This document shows positions 6,469 to 16,032 of a DNA stretch of 32,928 bases, one piece after another. Made by a program: the position numbers and the translations under genes. Under the pieces are notes generated by a model. It worked only from the letters and a program-made list of their open reading frames with translations, was not told where the DNA came from and did no database searches. The stretch is from Candidatus Gastranaerophilales bacterium. Lineage in GTDB: Bacteria; Cyanobacteriota; Vampirovibrionia; Gastranaerophilales; Gastranaerophilaceae. Every line of letters begins with the position of its first letter. Position 1 is the first letter of the stretch. Where the stretch lies: NCBI GenBank assembly GCA_944327255.1, contig CALVHA010000021.1:1-32928 (forward strand), in the 5' to 3' direction.

Positions 6469-7734
6469 TTATACGTTTGGTAAGTCACCTTTTACATCAG
6501 CTATAATATCACTTGCTAATTTAAATTCTTCGTGTAAAGCTTTTACAGCTTTATCTGCATCAGATTTATCAACAAGACAGCTGATTTTAATTTCGCTTGT
6601 TGAGATCATTTTAATGTTTATCCCGAGGTTTGCAAGGGTTTCAAACATCATTGATGCGATCCCTGGTCTGTCAATCATCCCTGCTCCAACTATAGATACT
6701 TTTGCAATATCAGAATTTATCTGGATTTCTCCGCAATGGATATTATCTTTCAGCTGGTTAAGCGTTTCTTTTGCTTTCTCCAAGTCTGCACTGTCTATTG
6801 TGAAAGCAATGTCATTAGTATTGGAAACTTTCCTTGCATATGATTGAATAATCATATCAACTGAAATATTTTCCTGTGCAAGTTTTGAAAAAAGTTTTGC
6901 AGCTTGCCCTGGGACATCCGGTACATCGCAGACAACTATTCTTGCCTGAGACAAATCAGCCGCAACGCCGGTAACAGGTCTATCTATTTCCATTTTTTCT
7001 ACTCCTAATATTAAAGTGCCCGTATCATCAGTCTTAAAACTGCTTCTGACACGCAACGGTACGTGATTTAATTTCGCAATTTCAACACTTCTCGGATGAA
7101 GAACTCCTGCACCGGCTTGAGCCAGTTCCAGCATTTCTTCATAAGAAATCTCTTTTAACTTGGAAGCTTTAGGTACAACTCTCGGGTCAGTTGTGTATAC
7201 ACCTTCTACATCCGTATAAATATCGCAGCGTTCAGCATTTAAGGCCGCGGCCAAAGCTACGGCTGATGTGTCAGATCCTCCTCTTCCAAGAGTTGTAATC
7301 TCTCCGTCTTCGGTGACTCCTTGGAAACCTGCAACAACTACGATTTTTCCCTCATTAAGGTTTTGTTTAAGTTTTTCTGTTTGGATTTTTATAATGCGGG
7401 CTTTTGAATGGATATTTTCCGTAAAAATTCCAACCTGCATTGCATTAAAGCTTACTGCTTCATACCCTTGAGCCTGAATAGCCATTGCTAGAAGGGCAAT
7501 AGAAACTCCTTCCCCTGTGGATAAAAGCATATCCATTTCTCTGCTTGAAGGCGATTTGCTCAAATCTCTGGCCATTTTAACAAGGTAATCAGTTGTATGC
7601 CCCATTGCTGAAACTACAACTACAACATTATTGCCGTTGTTTTTTTCTTTAATTACCGTTTTTGCAACATTTTTAATTTTTTCTGTGTCGGCAACTGATG
7701 TTCCGCCGAATTTTTGGACAATAATTCTTCTCAA
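6469..7734 (-). CDS. lysC: Aspartate kinase
   Basis: A 421-residue monofunctional aspartokinase that phosphorylates aspartate, the first step to lysine, diaminopimelate, threonine and methionine. It begins [14 protein letters not shown], with the KFGGTS substrate/ATP motif, then [12 protein letters not shown] and [19 protein letters not shown]. Two ACT regulatory domains fill about residues 265-415 (ISVDMIIQS..., [26 protein letters not shown]), which implies amino-acid feedback. Initiation is at TTG, because the family N-terminus starts exactly there and AGGTAG lies upstream, overlapping the stop of the TPR gene. It is the last gene of a three-gene minus-strand operon. With the DNPR-type MurE here, it can supply the diaminopimelate branch. 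Confidence 0.95.
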   Translation of the reverse strand: MRRIIVQKFGGTSVADTEKIKNVAKTVIKEKNNGNNVVVVVSAMGHTTDYLVKMARDLSKSPSSREMDMLLSTGEGVSIALLAMAIQAQGYEAVSFNAMQVGIFTENIHSKARIIKIQTEKLKQNLNEGKIVVVAGFQGVTEDGEITTLGRGGSDTSAVALAAALNAERCDIYTDVEGVYTTDPRVVPKASKLKEISYEEMLELAQAGAGVLHPRSVEIAKLNHVPLRVRSSFKTDDTGTLILGVEKMEIDRPVTGVAADLSQARIVVCDVPDVPGQAAKLFSKLAQENISVDMIIQSYARKVSNTNDIAFTIDSADLEKAKETLNQLKDNIHCGEIQINSDIAKVSIVGAGMIDRPGIASMMFETLANLGINIKMISTSEIKISCLVDKSDADKAVKALHEEFKLASDIIADVKGDLPNV

Positions 7735-7740
7735 TTTGTT

Positions 7741-9234
7741 CTACCTGTTATTCTCTATTTTTTCTAATTCATCACACTCTTCAGGGTATTCGAATGCTTC
7801 TTTGTCAATAGCTTTTATTTTATCTGCAATTGATAAAGTTTCTCTCACATTATAGTCGCAATTATTTTCTTTGACAAGTATATAACTTACATGAAACAAA
7901 AGATTTAATATTTCTAAATTCTTTTCATCTAATTTTTGAGCCCTGCGAAGTTTTCTCTGTGCATCCTGAAATTCTCCATAGTGAATTAAAAATCTTGCAT
8001 AACGTATAAATACAGAAATATCTGCAGGATTTTCAAGAAGCGATTTCTCAAAATATTCTTTTGCATTTAATTTGTCGTTAAGTTTTTCATAGCAGCAAGC
8101 AAGATAATAATTAATTGATAAATCAAAATTAATTTTATTCTGAATTGCTTTAAATTCTTTTATTGCATCTGTATAATTCCCTTTTTTATACAATATCATA
8201 GCGCGGGCTTTCGTATATATATAATTTTCGCTATCAAATCCATAAATTTTATTTATGTATTCTTCAGCCTCTCCAACATTATCTAATCCGGCAAATGTAA
8301 GAGCGAGACCTGCTTTTATTTCGTTATCATCCGGTAATAACTCTTGAGCTTTTAGAAATTTTTCATGGGCTTCACCGTAGCACCCAAAAATTTGCAATGT
8401 AACGGCCCAATCAAAAAATAAATTATGGCTTAATAGTTCTCTATTAAATGCTTCTTCGTAACTTTTTAGGCTATCGTCTTTTTGTTTTTTGATAACATAA
8501 AGTTTCCCTAGCAAAAGGTATGCAGGTAGCATATTTTTATTATATTGCAGAGCTTTTTTTGCATAATGTATTGCGTTATCATAATCCCCTTTGATGTATT
8601 TAAGGTTTGCATATTCGTAATTGTTTGTCTCGTTGGGGCTGACGTTTGCAAGAAAACTTAATTTATTTTCAGCATCATTGTATTGTCCGGTTCGAACTTC
8701 CATAATTGCTGCAAGAAGTAGTGCCATAAAATTGTATTTGTTAATTCTAACAGATTCAAGAAATTTTTCATGGGCATCCTTGTATCTTTTTTGTTTCATT
8801 AAAGCCATTCCCCAGCCTGCAAAAACATCAGTATTCATTCCTGATATTTTATTGGCATTTTCAAAAGATTCTTCTGCCTCTTTGGGTTTCCCGGAATTTA
8901 GTAGTGCAAAACCTAAAAATCTCCATATTTCCTTATCGCTGTCATTTAAGTTTGCGGATTTTTTGTAAACCTTTACGGCCTCATCAAGTCTGCCTGTTTT
9001 TTCATAAACTATTCCGAGGTATTTATAGACAAGGGCGTCTTCCTGCGGAAGTCCGATTGCTTTGTTTAGTATTTTCTCTGCGTCATCAAATTTTTTTTCT
9101 TCAATACATTTTTTTGCTCTGTTTACAAGTGCAAGCGAAGGCATTGCCTGTATTATTGCATCTTTTTGGTATTTATCCAGAGAGTCACTCAGGTGTTTAA
9201 TTTTATCAATAATTTTTTTTACTCCGTCAAACAA
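7741..9234 (-). CDS. Tetratricopeptide repeat protein
   Basis: This 497-residue protein is built almost entirely of about eleven TPR units (for example ALVYKYLGIVYEKTGRLDEAVKVYKKS and PAYLLLGKLYVIKKQKDDSLKSYEEA). There is no signal peptide or membrane segment, so it should be a cytoplasmic scaffold for protein contacts. A TTG start at 9234 is chosen because AGGGAGG lies 7 bases upstream; there is no better ATG nearby. Its first 16 bases overlap the end of the KdsC-like gene, and its stop is 6 bases from the lysC start, so the three are translationally coupled. The partner and role are not recognisable. Confidence 0.8.
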   Translation of the reverse strand: MFDGVKKIIDKIKHLSDSLDKYQKDAIIQAMPSLALVNRAKKCIEEKKFDDAEKILNKAIGLPQEDALVYKYLGIVYEKTGRLDEAVKVYKKSANLNDSDKEIWRFLGFALLNSGKPKEAEESFENANKISGMNTDVFAGWGMALMKQKRYKDAHEKFLESVRINKYNFMALLLAAIMEVRTGQYNDAENKLSFLANVSPNETNNYEYANLKYIKGDYDNAIHYAKKALQYNKNMLPAYLLLGKLYVIKKQKDDSLKSYEEAFNRELLSHNLFFDWAVTLQIFGCYGEAHEKFLKAQELLPDDNEIKAGLALTFAGLDNVGEAEEYINKIYGFDSENYIYTKARAMILYKKGNYTDAIKEFKAIQNKINFDLSINYYLACCYEKLNDKLNAKEYFEKSLLENPADISVFIRYARFLIHYGEFQDAQRKLRRAQKLDEKNLEILNLLFHVSYILVKENNCDYNVRETLSIADKIKAIDKEAFEYPEECDELEKIENNR

Positions 9235-9695
9235 TCCGCTACCTCCCTAAAGGCTCCCCAACCGCTCTCTTTTTGAGTAATCTGTATTCCTTTCGTGCTT
9301 TTAACTTTTTCTACAGCGTGCGGAACTGTAATTTTATACTTTGCAAAATTAAGGCATTCCAAATCGTTTATATCATCACCCAAGTAGACAAATTCTTCTT
9401 CGGTAAGCTTATATTTTTTTATTATAGCTTTTAATACATCCAGTTTGCTTTTGATTTTCTGATGAACTTCTGTAATATTAAATTTTTCCTTTAAAAGTTC
9501 TATTGCGGGATTCTTTTCCCCAGATATAATAGCGATTTCATAGCCGTTTTTTCGTAAGTTATTAAAACCTATTATATCCTGGTAGTTTAATCTTCTTGTC
9601 ATTGTGTAATCATCATTAATATATACACAATTATCGGTTACAATACCGTCAAAATCGGTAATTATCCATTTAATAGTTTTTGGTAATGTAATCAT
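9219..9695 (-). CDS. KdsC-like HAD phosphatase
   Basis: A 158-residue HAD hydrolase without a cap domain, as in the 3-deoxy-D-manno-octulosonate 8-phosphate phosphatase (KdsC) family. Motif I is DFDGIVTD (nucleophile and acid/base Asp), motif II is the Ser of AIISGEKN, motif III the Lys of QKIKSKLDVL, and motif IV YLGDDINDLECL. The layout D.DG..TD....Y..DD...R..N..D..G matches KdsC and the phosphatase part of CMP-sialate synthetases. It is somewhat shorter than typical (170-190). First gene of the operon with the TPR protein and lysC; AAGGAAG precedes its ATG. No Kdo synthesis genes are adjacent, so the sugar-phosphate substrate stays open. Confidence 0.8.
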   Translation of the reverse strand: MITLPKTIKWIITDFDGIVTDNCVYINDDYTMTRRLNYQDIIGFNNLRKNGYEIAIISGEKNPAIELLKEKFNITEVHQKIKSKLDVLKAIIKKYKLTEEEFVYLGDDINDLECLNFAKYKITVPHAVEKVKSTKGIQITQKESGWGAFREVADCLTE

Positions 9696-9719
9696 TTGTG
9701 TAGTACTTCCTTTAAAGTA

Positions 9720-9748
9720 TTAACAACTAAGGTGCTATCTGTTATAAT
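9720..9748 (+). promoter_or_regulatory. Strong promoter of the histidine kinase gene
   Basis: TTAACA (9720-9725) lies 17 bases ahead of TATAAT (9743-9748), which is preceded by TG of an extended -10. A minus-strand TATAAT overlaps at 9752-9747 and may serve the divergent KdsC-like gene. Confidence 0.6.
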
Positions 9749-9795
9749 TATATCATAAATCACTGAATTAACATTTAAGGTTAACAAACGTAAAG

Positions 9796-11070
9796 ATGCT
9801 CTGGTATATTATTAATTTTGGAATAATTATTGTTTTTATCTTGTTATTTTTGATTACACGACAGGCAAATAAACGTTGGTCTAAAATAAATGACTATCTG
9901 GGCACTGTTACAAATACAGTAAATTCAATCCGCTATGGAGATTTATCCACAAAAATTGAAAAACTTGAGCATCCTACATATCAAAATGTAACTGATAGTA
10001 TTAACCGTATGGTTGAGACATTGAATGACAGAGAAAAGATGATTATTGAATATCAGGGTGAGCTTATGAGACAAAATAAGCTTCTGGAATCAGTTATTAA
10101 TTCTTTGTCAGATGGTATTTTAATAGTAAATGACCAGCTTCATATACTAAGAGCTACCCCAAAAATTACAAGCTGGTTTGGTGTTAAGGGGGCAAATATT
10201 ATTGGCAAACCTATTACTGATTATATACAGTTTCAGGAAGGAGAAATTCATCTTGATAGAATTAATGCAAAAGATATTTTTATAAAACATACTCCGACAA
10301 ATAATTTTATTTTGAGTTCGATCAGGCTGTCAACAGAAGATAATAAAAAACGATATGTTTTAATTATTAAAGATGTCACAACCGAAAGGGAGATCGAAAC
10401 TTTGAAGGAGGATTTTGTTGCAACCTTAACCCATGATTTGAAGGTTCCAATTGTTGCGGAGGCTAATATTATTGATTTTCTTATAAATGGGAAATTTGGA
10501 GATATTAATGATAAGCAAAAGGTCGCTTTATCAAATATGAAGGCTTCAAATAAGGAGCTTCTTAACCTTGTTCAAATTGTGCTTGAGACTTATAAAATTC
10601 GTGACGGCGGAATTAAACTTGCAAAGGAAAATATAAAACTTAATGAATTTATAACACAAATTATTGAGGATATGGCACCTATTGCATCTGATGCAGGATT
10701 AAGAGTTAATTTTGAACTCGGAAGAAATATCAAAGTAACAGCTGATCCTCTCCAGCTTGAGCGTGTAGTAAAAAATCTTATAAATAACGCAATTTATCAC
10801 AGTAACACGAAAAAGGACATTGATATTAAAATCGGTGAAATTCCTAATTTTATTACAATTTCTGTTATTGATTACGGTCAGGGAATTCCTGAAAATGAAT
10901 TAAAACTTATTTTCAATAAATATTATTCCGCTTCTAAGAAATTTCGTAAAATCGGAACTGGGCTTGGTCTATACCTTTCTCAGCAGATAATAACTTCTCA
11001 TGGCGGAGAAATTACAGTTACAAGTGAGGAAAATGTAAGAACTGAATTTTGTATCAAGTTGCCTTTGTAA
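9796..11070 (+). CDS. Membrane sensor histidine kinase (orphan)
   Basis: A 424-residue kinase. It has one transmembrane helix (about 3-21), a HAMP-like linker (about 22-80), a PAS domain (about 95-200; LLESVINSLSDGILIVN) and a HisKA dimerisation helix with the phosphoacceptor His213 in TLTHDLKVPI. The HATPase follows, with N box LERVVKNLINNAIYH, G1 DYGQGIP and G2 GTGLGLYLSQQI. With no periplasmic loop, it should sense something in the membrane or cytoplasm, probably through PAS. No response regulator gene lies beside it: recJ follows after 37 bases. The partner must be encoded elsewhere. It is driven by a good promoter at 9720-9748. Confidence 0.9.
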   Translation: MLWYIINFGIIIVFILLFLITRQANKRWSKINDYLGTVTNTVNSIRYGDLSTKIEKLEHPTYQNVTDSINRMVETLNDREKMIIEYQGELMRQNKLLESVINSLSDGILIVNDQLHILRATPKITSWFGVKGANIIGKPITDYIQFQEGEIHLDRINAKDIFIKHTPTNNFILSSIRLSTEDNKKRYVLIIKDVTTEREIETLKEDFVATLTHDLKVPIVAEANIIDFLINGKFGDINDKQKVALSNMKASNKELLNLVQIVLETYKIRDGGIKLAKENIKLNEFITQIIEDMAPIASDAGLRVNFELGRNIKVTADPLQLERVVKNLINNAIYHSNTKKDIDIKIGEIPNFITISVIDYGQGIPENELKLIFNKYYSASKKFRKIGTGLGLYLSQQIITSHGGEITVTSEENVRTEFCIKLPL

Positions 11071-11107
11071 TATATTGGTGATACCATTTTATTATTGGGA
11101 AGAGATT

Positions 11108-13480
11108 ATGGCAATTAAAGAATGGATTTTAAAAAAAAATAACGGGAGTGAAAAGTCTTTGATAAAAAGACTTTTAAAGTCACGAGGTATAGAATCTGAT
11201 GAAGAAATATATGAATTTACTCATCCTCTTGAAGTTAAATTAACTCATCCTAAAGTCTTTAATGATATGGAAAAGTCCGTTCAGCGTATTGCACAAGCGA
11301 TTGAAAAACAGGAAAAGATTGTAATTTATGGTGATTTTGATGCTGACGGAGTTACTTCGACCTCTCTTTTATATAAAACGTTAAACCATTTGGGCGCGGA
11401 TGTAAGTTATTTTATCCCTGACAGAGAAAAAGAAGGTCATGGTTTTGACACAAAGGCACTTGTAAAATTGATGACAGCTCTAAAGCCTAAATTAATTATT
11501 TCTGTTGATTGTGGAATAAGTGATGTTGAGCCTGTTAATTTTATAAAAAGTTTTAAAATTGATGTTATTATAACTGACCATCATGAGGCTCCAGAAATTT
11601 TGCCTGATGCATTTGCGATTATTAACCCAAAAGCTCCAGATGCGTTGGATGAATATCTTTCTGCAAAACAAATAAATTCACTTGCATCTCTTGCCGGTGT
11701 CGGTGTTGCTTTCAAACTTGCACAGGCTTTACTGGAATTTTATTCAAAGTTGGATTTTATTCCTTTTATCCTTCCTTATGTTGCGGTTGGGACGGTTGCG
11801 GATGTTGTGCCGTTGATAGGTGAAAACAGGTATTTTGTTGCAAAAGGATTAGAGCTGATTTCGCAAGGAAAACATTACGGATTAAAACGTCTTATCGAGC
11901 ATGCAGGCTATAGTATTGAAAAAGGCTTAACCGCTGAAACTATTGCTTTTGGTGTTGCTCCGAGAATCAATGCTTCAGGTCGCCTTGATACGGTTGAAGA
12001 AGCTTTAAAGCTTTTGATATCTGAAAATCCGCAAGAGATTGAAATGGCGATTTCTAATCTTAATGAATTTAATAAAATTCGTCAGAACTTATGTCAGGAA
12101 ATCTTTGCTCAGGCTGATGAAATGGCTAAAAAGGACTTGCATAAAAATCCTGCAATTATATTGTTTAATTCTCAATGGCATGTTGGAATTATCGGAATTG
12201 TTGCCTCTAAGCTTGTTGAAAAATATTATAAACCGACCTTTTTAATGACATATTCAGAGGAAACAAAACAGATAAAATGTTCCGCACGCAGTATTGAAGG
12301 AGTTCATTTGTATGAGGTTATAAGTTCTATTGGCGATATGCTTGACGGTTTCGGTGGTCATTCACTTGCTGCAGGATTGTCTTTTACGCCTGAAAAAGTT
12401 CCTTTTAAAAGTGTTAAAGAACAATTAAATCGTGTAATAAAAGAAGTGACGAATGGAAAAACTCTTCGACCTTTTATAAATATTGATTTAGAATTGGCTC
12501 CAGATGATATAAGTGTTGATATGGTTGAGGCGCTTTCTTTGCTTGAACCTTACGGAGCTTCAAATCCGAGTCCTGTTTTTGCATTGAATAATTGTGTTTT
12601 ACTTCAAAAAAAACTTATGGGTGATAATAAAAATCATTTGCGTTTGACTGTTCAGGCGGGAAATAAGAGTTTTACATGTATTCGTTGGCAGGCTGGTGAT
12701 ATTTCGTTAAAAGACGGAGATACGTTAGATATCGCTTTTCATCCGCAAATTAACGAATTTCAGGGGAATACAGGAATTCAGCTTATTGTTGATGATATTC
12801 ATTCTGAGTATTTAAAGGAAGAAGAAGTTGTTCCTGCTTCGAATTTAAAAATTTATGACCACAGAAAAAAGACTGATATTTTACCGCAAGTTGACGATTA
12901 TGTTAAAAATTCAAAATTAAATATACGTATTTTTGCTGAAAATAAACAAATTTGCGACAAACTTATGCATTATAAATCATTATCTTCAGCAATTATGACA
13001 AGAGATAATCTTGAAACTTGTGATTCTCTTATGTTTTTTGATTATCCGGCCGATAAAGAAACTTTTGAAATGATTTTAAAAGATGTTTCCCCAAAAAGTT
13101 TGCACTTTATGCATTATAGTATTAAATATTTTGACGATAAAGAGTTTATAAAAACAATTGGCGGGATGTTAAAATTTGCATGTAATAATAACGGAGGGAG
13201 AGTTGAACTCAAAAGATGTGCCAGCTTTTTAGGCAAGCCTATACTGCTTATAAAAACTTTTTTTGACCTCCTTGAGGAATGTTCGATTATCAAAATTTCT
13301 GATAAAAATGAACAGGTTTATACGGTTGAATTGGTTGATAATTCTGATATCTCTGTTGTATTACATAATCCTAAATATGCTGAAATTTTGGATATGGCAG
13401 AGGAAAGCGAATTATTTCAAAAATCCTTATTAGAGGACGATATAGCTGATATTGACAATTTATGTTTAACAATATTATAA
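11108..13480 (+). CDS. recJ: Single-stranded-DNA-specific exonuclease RecJ
   Basis: A 790-residue 5'-3' ssDNA exonuclease of the DHH superfamily, used in recombination and mismatch repair. Motifs in order: YGDFDADGVTSTSLL, SVDCGIS, TDHHEAP (DHH), GTVADVVPLIGENR, APRINASGRL, then DHHA1 motifs HVGIIGIVASKLVEKYYKPTF and GGHSLAAGL, and an OB-like domain. After about residue 570 there is a C-terminal extension of roughly 200 residues, as in RecJ of Firmicutes and Cyanobacteria. ATG 11108, preceded by GGGAAGAG, is preferred over an upstream TTG at 11075. It probably shares a transcript with the kinase gene ahead and perhaps with the small gene 25 bases downstream. Confidence 0.95.
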   Translation: MAIKEWILKKNNGSEKSLIKRLLKSRGIESDEEIYEFTHPLEVKLTHPKVFNDMEKSVQRIAQAIEKQEKIVIYGDFDADGVTSTSLLYKTLNHLGADVSYFIPDREKEGHGFDTKALVKLMTALKPKLIISVDCGISDVEPVNFIKSFKIDVIITDHHEAPEILPDAFAIINPKAPDALDEYLSAKQINSLASLAGVGVAFKLAQALLEFYSKLDFIPFILPYVAVGTVADVVPLIGENRYFVAKGLELISQGKHYGLKRLIEHAGYSIEKGLTAETIAFGVAPRINASGRLDTVEEALKLLISENPQEIEMAISNLNEFNKIRQNLCQEIFAQADEMAKKDLHKNPAIILFNSQWHVGIIGIVASKLVEKYYKPTFLMTYSEETKQIKCSARSIEGVHLYEVISSIGDMLDGFGGHSLAAGLSFTPEKVPFKSVKEQLNRVIKEVTNGKTLRPFINIDLELAPDDISVDMVEALSLLEPYGASNPSPVFALNNCVLLQKKLMGDNKNHLRLTVQAGNKSFTCIRWQAGDISLKDGDTLDIAFHPQINEFQGNTGIQLIVDDIHSEYLKEEEVVPASNLKIYDHRKKTDILPQVDDYVKNSKLNIRIFAENKQICDKLMHYKSLSSAIMTRDNLETCDSLMFFDYPADKETFEMILKDVSPKSLHFMHYSIKYFDDKEFIKTIGGMLKFACNNNGGRVELKRCASFLGKPILLIKTFFDLLEECSIIKISDKNEQVYTVELVDNSDISVVLHNPKYAEILDMAEESELFQKSLLEDDIADIDNLCLTIL

Positions 13481-13504
13481 TGATGTTGAAATATAGGAGA
13501 GATT

Positions 13505-13954
13505 ATGCAAAATAAAAATAAGAATATTAGGGTTACGGTGTTAGCAATTCTGGCTGTTTTGTCAGGTTTATTGTACTTTTTTGTAGCAAGTCCTTGGTCC
13601 CCAACAGGTCTTGCAAATGTTTGTGAAGATGTTGATTATGCTAAACAGCAATATCAAAATAAAGATATTAAGAAAAGAAATAAATTTATTAATGAACGAA
13701 ATGACCATTGTAAAATTCTATTAACAGAACGTAAACATGCAAGAGGGGTTTATCAAAAAATTGATAATTGCGTTTTACTTGATTATGCTGTAGATGCTTC
13801 TGATAAATATATTGATTTGCAAAAAGGCACTCATCCAAAAGCTGTAAAAGAAAATATTGAATTCTTTTTGAAAAATCTGGATAATTACAACTATTGTCCA
13901 CAATACGGAGATGTTGCAAATAAATTCAAAAAATTGGAACAAACATATAATTAA
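13505..13954 (+). CDS. Membrane-anchored protein of unknown function
   Basis: 149 residues, family not recognised. Residues 1-9 are basic and 10-27 form one hydrophobic helix (VTVLAILAVLSGLLYFFVA), so the rest should sit outside the inner membrane as an N-anchored domain. The outer part contains four cysteines (CEDVDY, DHCKIL, NCVLL, YNYCPQ) that could form two disulfides, and is rich in Lys, Asn and Tyr. AGGAGA lies 6 bases before the ATG, 24 bases after recJ. The following gene begins within about 60 bases, and the two may act together. It could be a small periplasmic adaptor; nothing shows an enzyme active site. Confidence 0.65.
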   Translation: MQNKNKNIRVTVLAILAVLSGLLYFFVASPWSPTGLANVCEDVDYAKQQYQNKDIKKRNKFINERNDHCKILLTERKHARGVYQKIDNCVLLDYAVDASDKYIDLQKGTHPKAVKENIEFFLKNLDNYNYCPQYGDVANKFKKLEQTYN

Positions 13955-14011
13955 TAGTTGATTATTGATACTGGATCTACTAGTTTACGCTGTAACCATG
14001 GAGTATTAATT

Positions 14012-14566
14012 TTGTTGATAAATACAAATTATATAAATAATAAAAATTTAAGTTATACAGGTAAAATAGATAAATCTGTTACAAAATATCTACGTACAAT
14101 AGAGAAGGAAGCTCTTGATTATTATCCAGAGTATGAGCAGTCTGAGATAGCTTATGCAAAATCTGCAATAAAAGTTATCACGGAGAGGTTGAATTTGTTT
14201 ATGGCAAAAACTTCTGAAAAAACAACATTGTTTTTGGATAAACAACCTAGAAGTGGGCACAATTATTTCATTTTTATTAATAAAAAAATAGGTGCTGCCA
14301 TCAGAGGCTGGGCTGCGCCGGCAGTTAGAGAAAATGCTCCGATGGTTGGTGTTGAGGGTGTTAATATCTCAATGCAAGATTTTCCGAGAACAAAATATTA
14401 TAAAACTTGGTATACATTACGTCAACATCGCAATAATTACGATATTCGTATTATAGATAAATGGTCGAAAGAATTAGTTGAAAAAGTTAATCCTGAAGAT
14501 GTTGATAAGGGGTTGGAATTAAGAGCAAAAACCTGTAAAAAGCCAATGATATTTTGGGAGGACTAA
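14012..14566 (+). CDS. Hypothetical protein, probable TTG start
   Basis: 184 residues from TTG 14012, family not recognised. The frame is open back to 13958, but there is no in-frame ATG near the beginning. TTG 14012 is chosen because GGAG lies 8 bases upstream. The sequence has an amphipathic Lys/Glu-rich first half (YLRTIEKEALDYYPEYEQSEIAYAKSAI) and a mixed alpha/beta second half (NYFIFINKKIGAAIRGWAAPAVRENAP...RIIDKWSKELVEKV). No signal peptide or clear membrane segment is seen. The missing conventional start may mean that an N-terminal piece was lost by frameshift. It is convergent with the MurF-like gene, with 5 bases between, and lies downstream of the anchored protein at 13505. Confidence 0.55.
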   Translation: MLINTNYINNKNLSYTGKIDKSVTKYLRTIEKEALDYYPEYEQSEIAYAKSAIKVITERLNLFMAKTSEKTTLFLDKQPRSGHNYFIFINKKIGAAIRGWAAPAVRENAPMVGVEGVNISMQDFPRTKYYKTWYTLRQHRNNYDIRIIDKWSKELVEKVNPEDVDKGLELRAKTCKKPMIFWED

Positions 14567-14571
14567 CTCTC

Positions 14572-15951
14572 TTATACACCTGCCTTTTTTAATTCTTTGA
14601 CCGTTGTGTATAATTTGCTGGAATGTGAAGATTTAATCATAACACAATCTTTATCATCAAGTTCATTTATTATATTCATATTTAACTCTTCAACGGTGTC
14701 AAAATATTTACAGATACATTTCCCTTTAATTGTTTCATATAGATTTTTCATATTATGCCCGCATAATAAAACGTTTTTAGGCCTGATTTTATATATTGTA
14801 TCGGCAAGTTCAATATGATATTTTTCGGTGTCTTGTCCAAGCTCCGCCATATCTCCAAGTATTAAGACTTTATTTTCATCGGGGAAAAGGGTTTTAAATC
14901 CTAATATAGCAAATTTCATAGATAACGGATTTGCGTTGTAAGACTCATCTATAAGTTTAATTTTTTTGTTATAATCTATCTCAAGTTCACAGACTTCTCC
15001 TCTTCCAGCAAGAGTCTTAAAGTTTTTTAAGTAATTTAAAGCTTCGTTAATATCCAAATTTTCTTCTTTAACGATTGCGAGAGCTGCTGCCATATCAAAC
15101 ATAATATGTTTTGCGACGGGTTCTTCTCCAAGATAGTATGTTTTTCCGTCAATAGTAAAACTATATTCGTTTCCGCAAACAACTTTGATGTCAGCATCAT
15201 CGCTTTCACCATATGTAATTACTTTTAAGCCTTTGTATTCTGCAGCTTCTTTTAATAAATCAAAATATTCTGTTTCTTTCCATAGAATAGTGCTAGCTCC
15301 TACCTTCATTGAATTAAATATTCTGCTTTTTTCTTCTGCAATATCTTTTAATTTCATTGTATTCGTGAGGTGAACAGGAGCAATATTGGTGATAATTGCA
15401 TAATCAGGTTTTACAATAGCCGTATTTTTACTCATCCCACCTCCTAGTGAGGTTTCAATAACCCAATAGGCAGAATTTATATCAAAGCAGGTCATATTCC
15501 ATGAAATTCCCCACGTTGTATTTGCTTTGTTCTGATTAGAACTTACTGGAAAATTTTTTGATAAAATATCAAAAATGATTTTTGTTGTGGTTGATTTTCC
15601 GGAACTTCCTGTAACAGCAATGGTTTTCCCTTTAAAATTTTTTCTAATATATCTTGCCATTGAAATCAGTGCATACCCTGAATTCCCTCTTATTTCTATT
15701 ACCGGTTTGTTATATTTAAAATATTCTTTAGAATCAGTGCACATTAAAGCAGAAATATCATTTATTAGTTTTGGAATAGATTCAGGTAAGAGCCCTCTTG
15801 CTTCTCCCTGTCTTCTTATTAAAACCGTTGCATTCTTAATAAAATTTTCGTGCCATATTATAAGTCCTGGTGATGACCAATCTGGAGGGAAATTGTATGT
15901 TCGAGCATCTGGTAATGCCTCTTTTATTCGTTGTTCATTCCAAAAATTCAT
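14572..15951 (-). CDS. MurF-like Mur ligase with a non-standard N-terminus
   Basis: A 459-residue ATP-dependent amide ligase. The central domain begins at about residue 112 with AVTGSSGKSTTTK (P-loop, with Ser where GKT is usual) and continues with ITNIAPVHL and the EEKSRIF lysine region. The C-terminal domain carries DESYNANPLSM, the MurF hallmark, and LILGDMAELG. MurF adds D-Ala-D-Ala to the UDP-MurNAc-tripeptide. The first 105 residues (PPDWSSPGLIIWHENFIKNATVLIRR...) do not look like the usual MurF substrate-binding domain, so a paralogue acting on a different substrate is possible. No Shine-Dalgarno sequence precedes the ATG, and TATGAT lies 12 bases upstream. It is divergent from pabBC with an 81-base gap. 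Confidence 0.75.
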   Translation of the reverse strand: MNFWNEQRIKEALPDARTYNFPPDWSSPGLIIWHENFIKNATVLIRRQGEARGLLPESIPKLINDISALMCTDSKEYFKYNKPVIEIRGNSGYALISMARYIRKNFKGKTIAVTGSSGKSTTTKIIFDILSKNFPVSSNQNKANTTWGISWNMTCFDINSAYWVIETSLGGGMSKNTAIVKPDYAIITNIAPVHLTNTMKLKDIAEEKSRIFNSMKVGASTILWKETEYFDLLKEAAEYKGLKVITYGESDDADIKVVCGNEYSFTIDGKTYYLGEEPVAKHIMFDMAAALAIVKEENLDINEALNYLKNFKTLAGRGEVCELEIDYNKKIKLIDESYNANPLSMKFAILGFKTLFPDENKVLILGDMAELGQDTEKYHIELADTIYKIRPKNVLLCGHNMKNLYETIKGKCICKYFDTVEELNMNIINELDDKDCVMIKSSHSSKLYTTVKELKKAGV

Positions 15952-15997
15952 ATTTGTAGTTTATCATATATTTTTGTGGCTTGCAACTTTAACTTTC

Positions 15998-16026
15998 TTG
16001 CCAAATTTGAATAAATGCGATAAAAT
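15998..16026 (+). promoter_or_regulatory. Promoter that would make pabBC mRNA leaderless
   Basis: TTGCCA (15998-16003) and TAAAAT (16021-16026) are 17 bases apart. The -10 ends 6 bases before ATG 16033, so transcription should start at or next to the A of the start codon. No ribosome-binding site is present. Confidence 0.55.
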
Positions 16027-16032
16027 TTTTTT

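Noticed and set aside
9943..9951. TTATCCACA, a perfect DnaA-box sequence
   Set aside because: Single copy inside the histidine kinase coding region, with no cluster of boxes or AT-rich unwinding region nearby, so not an origin.
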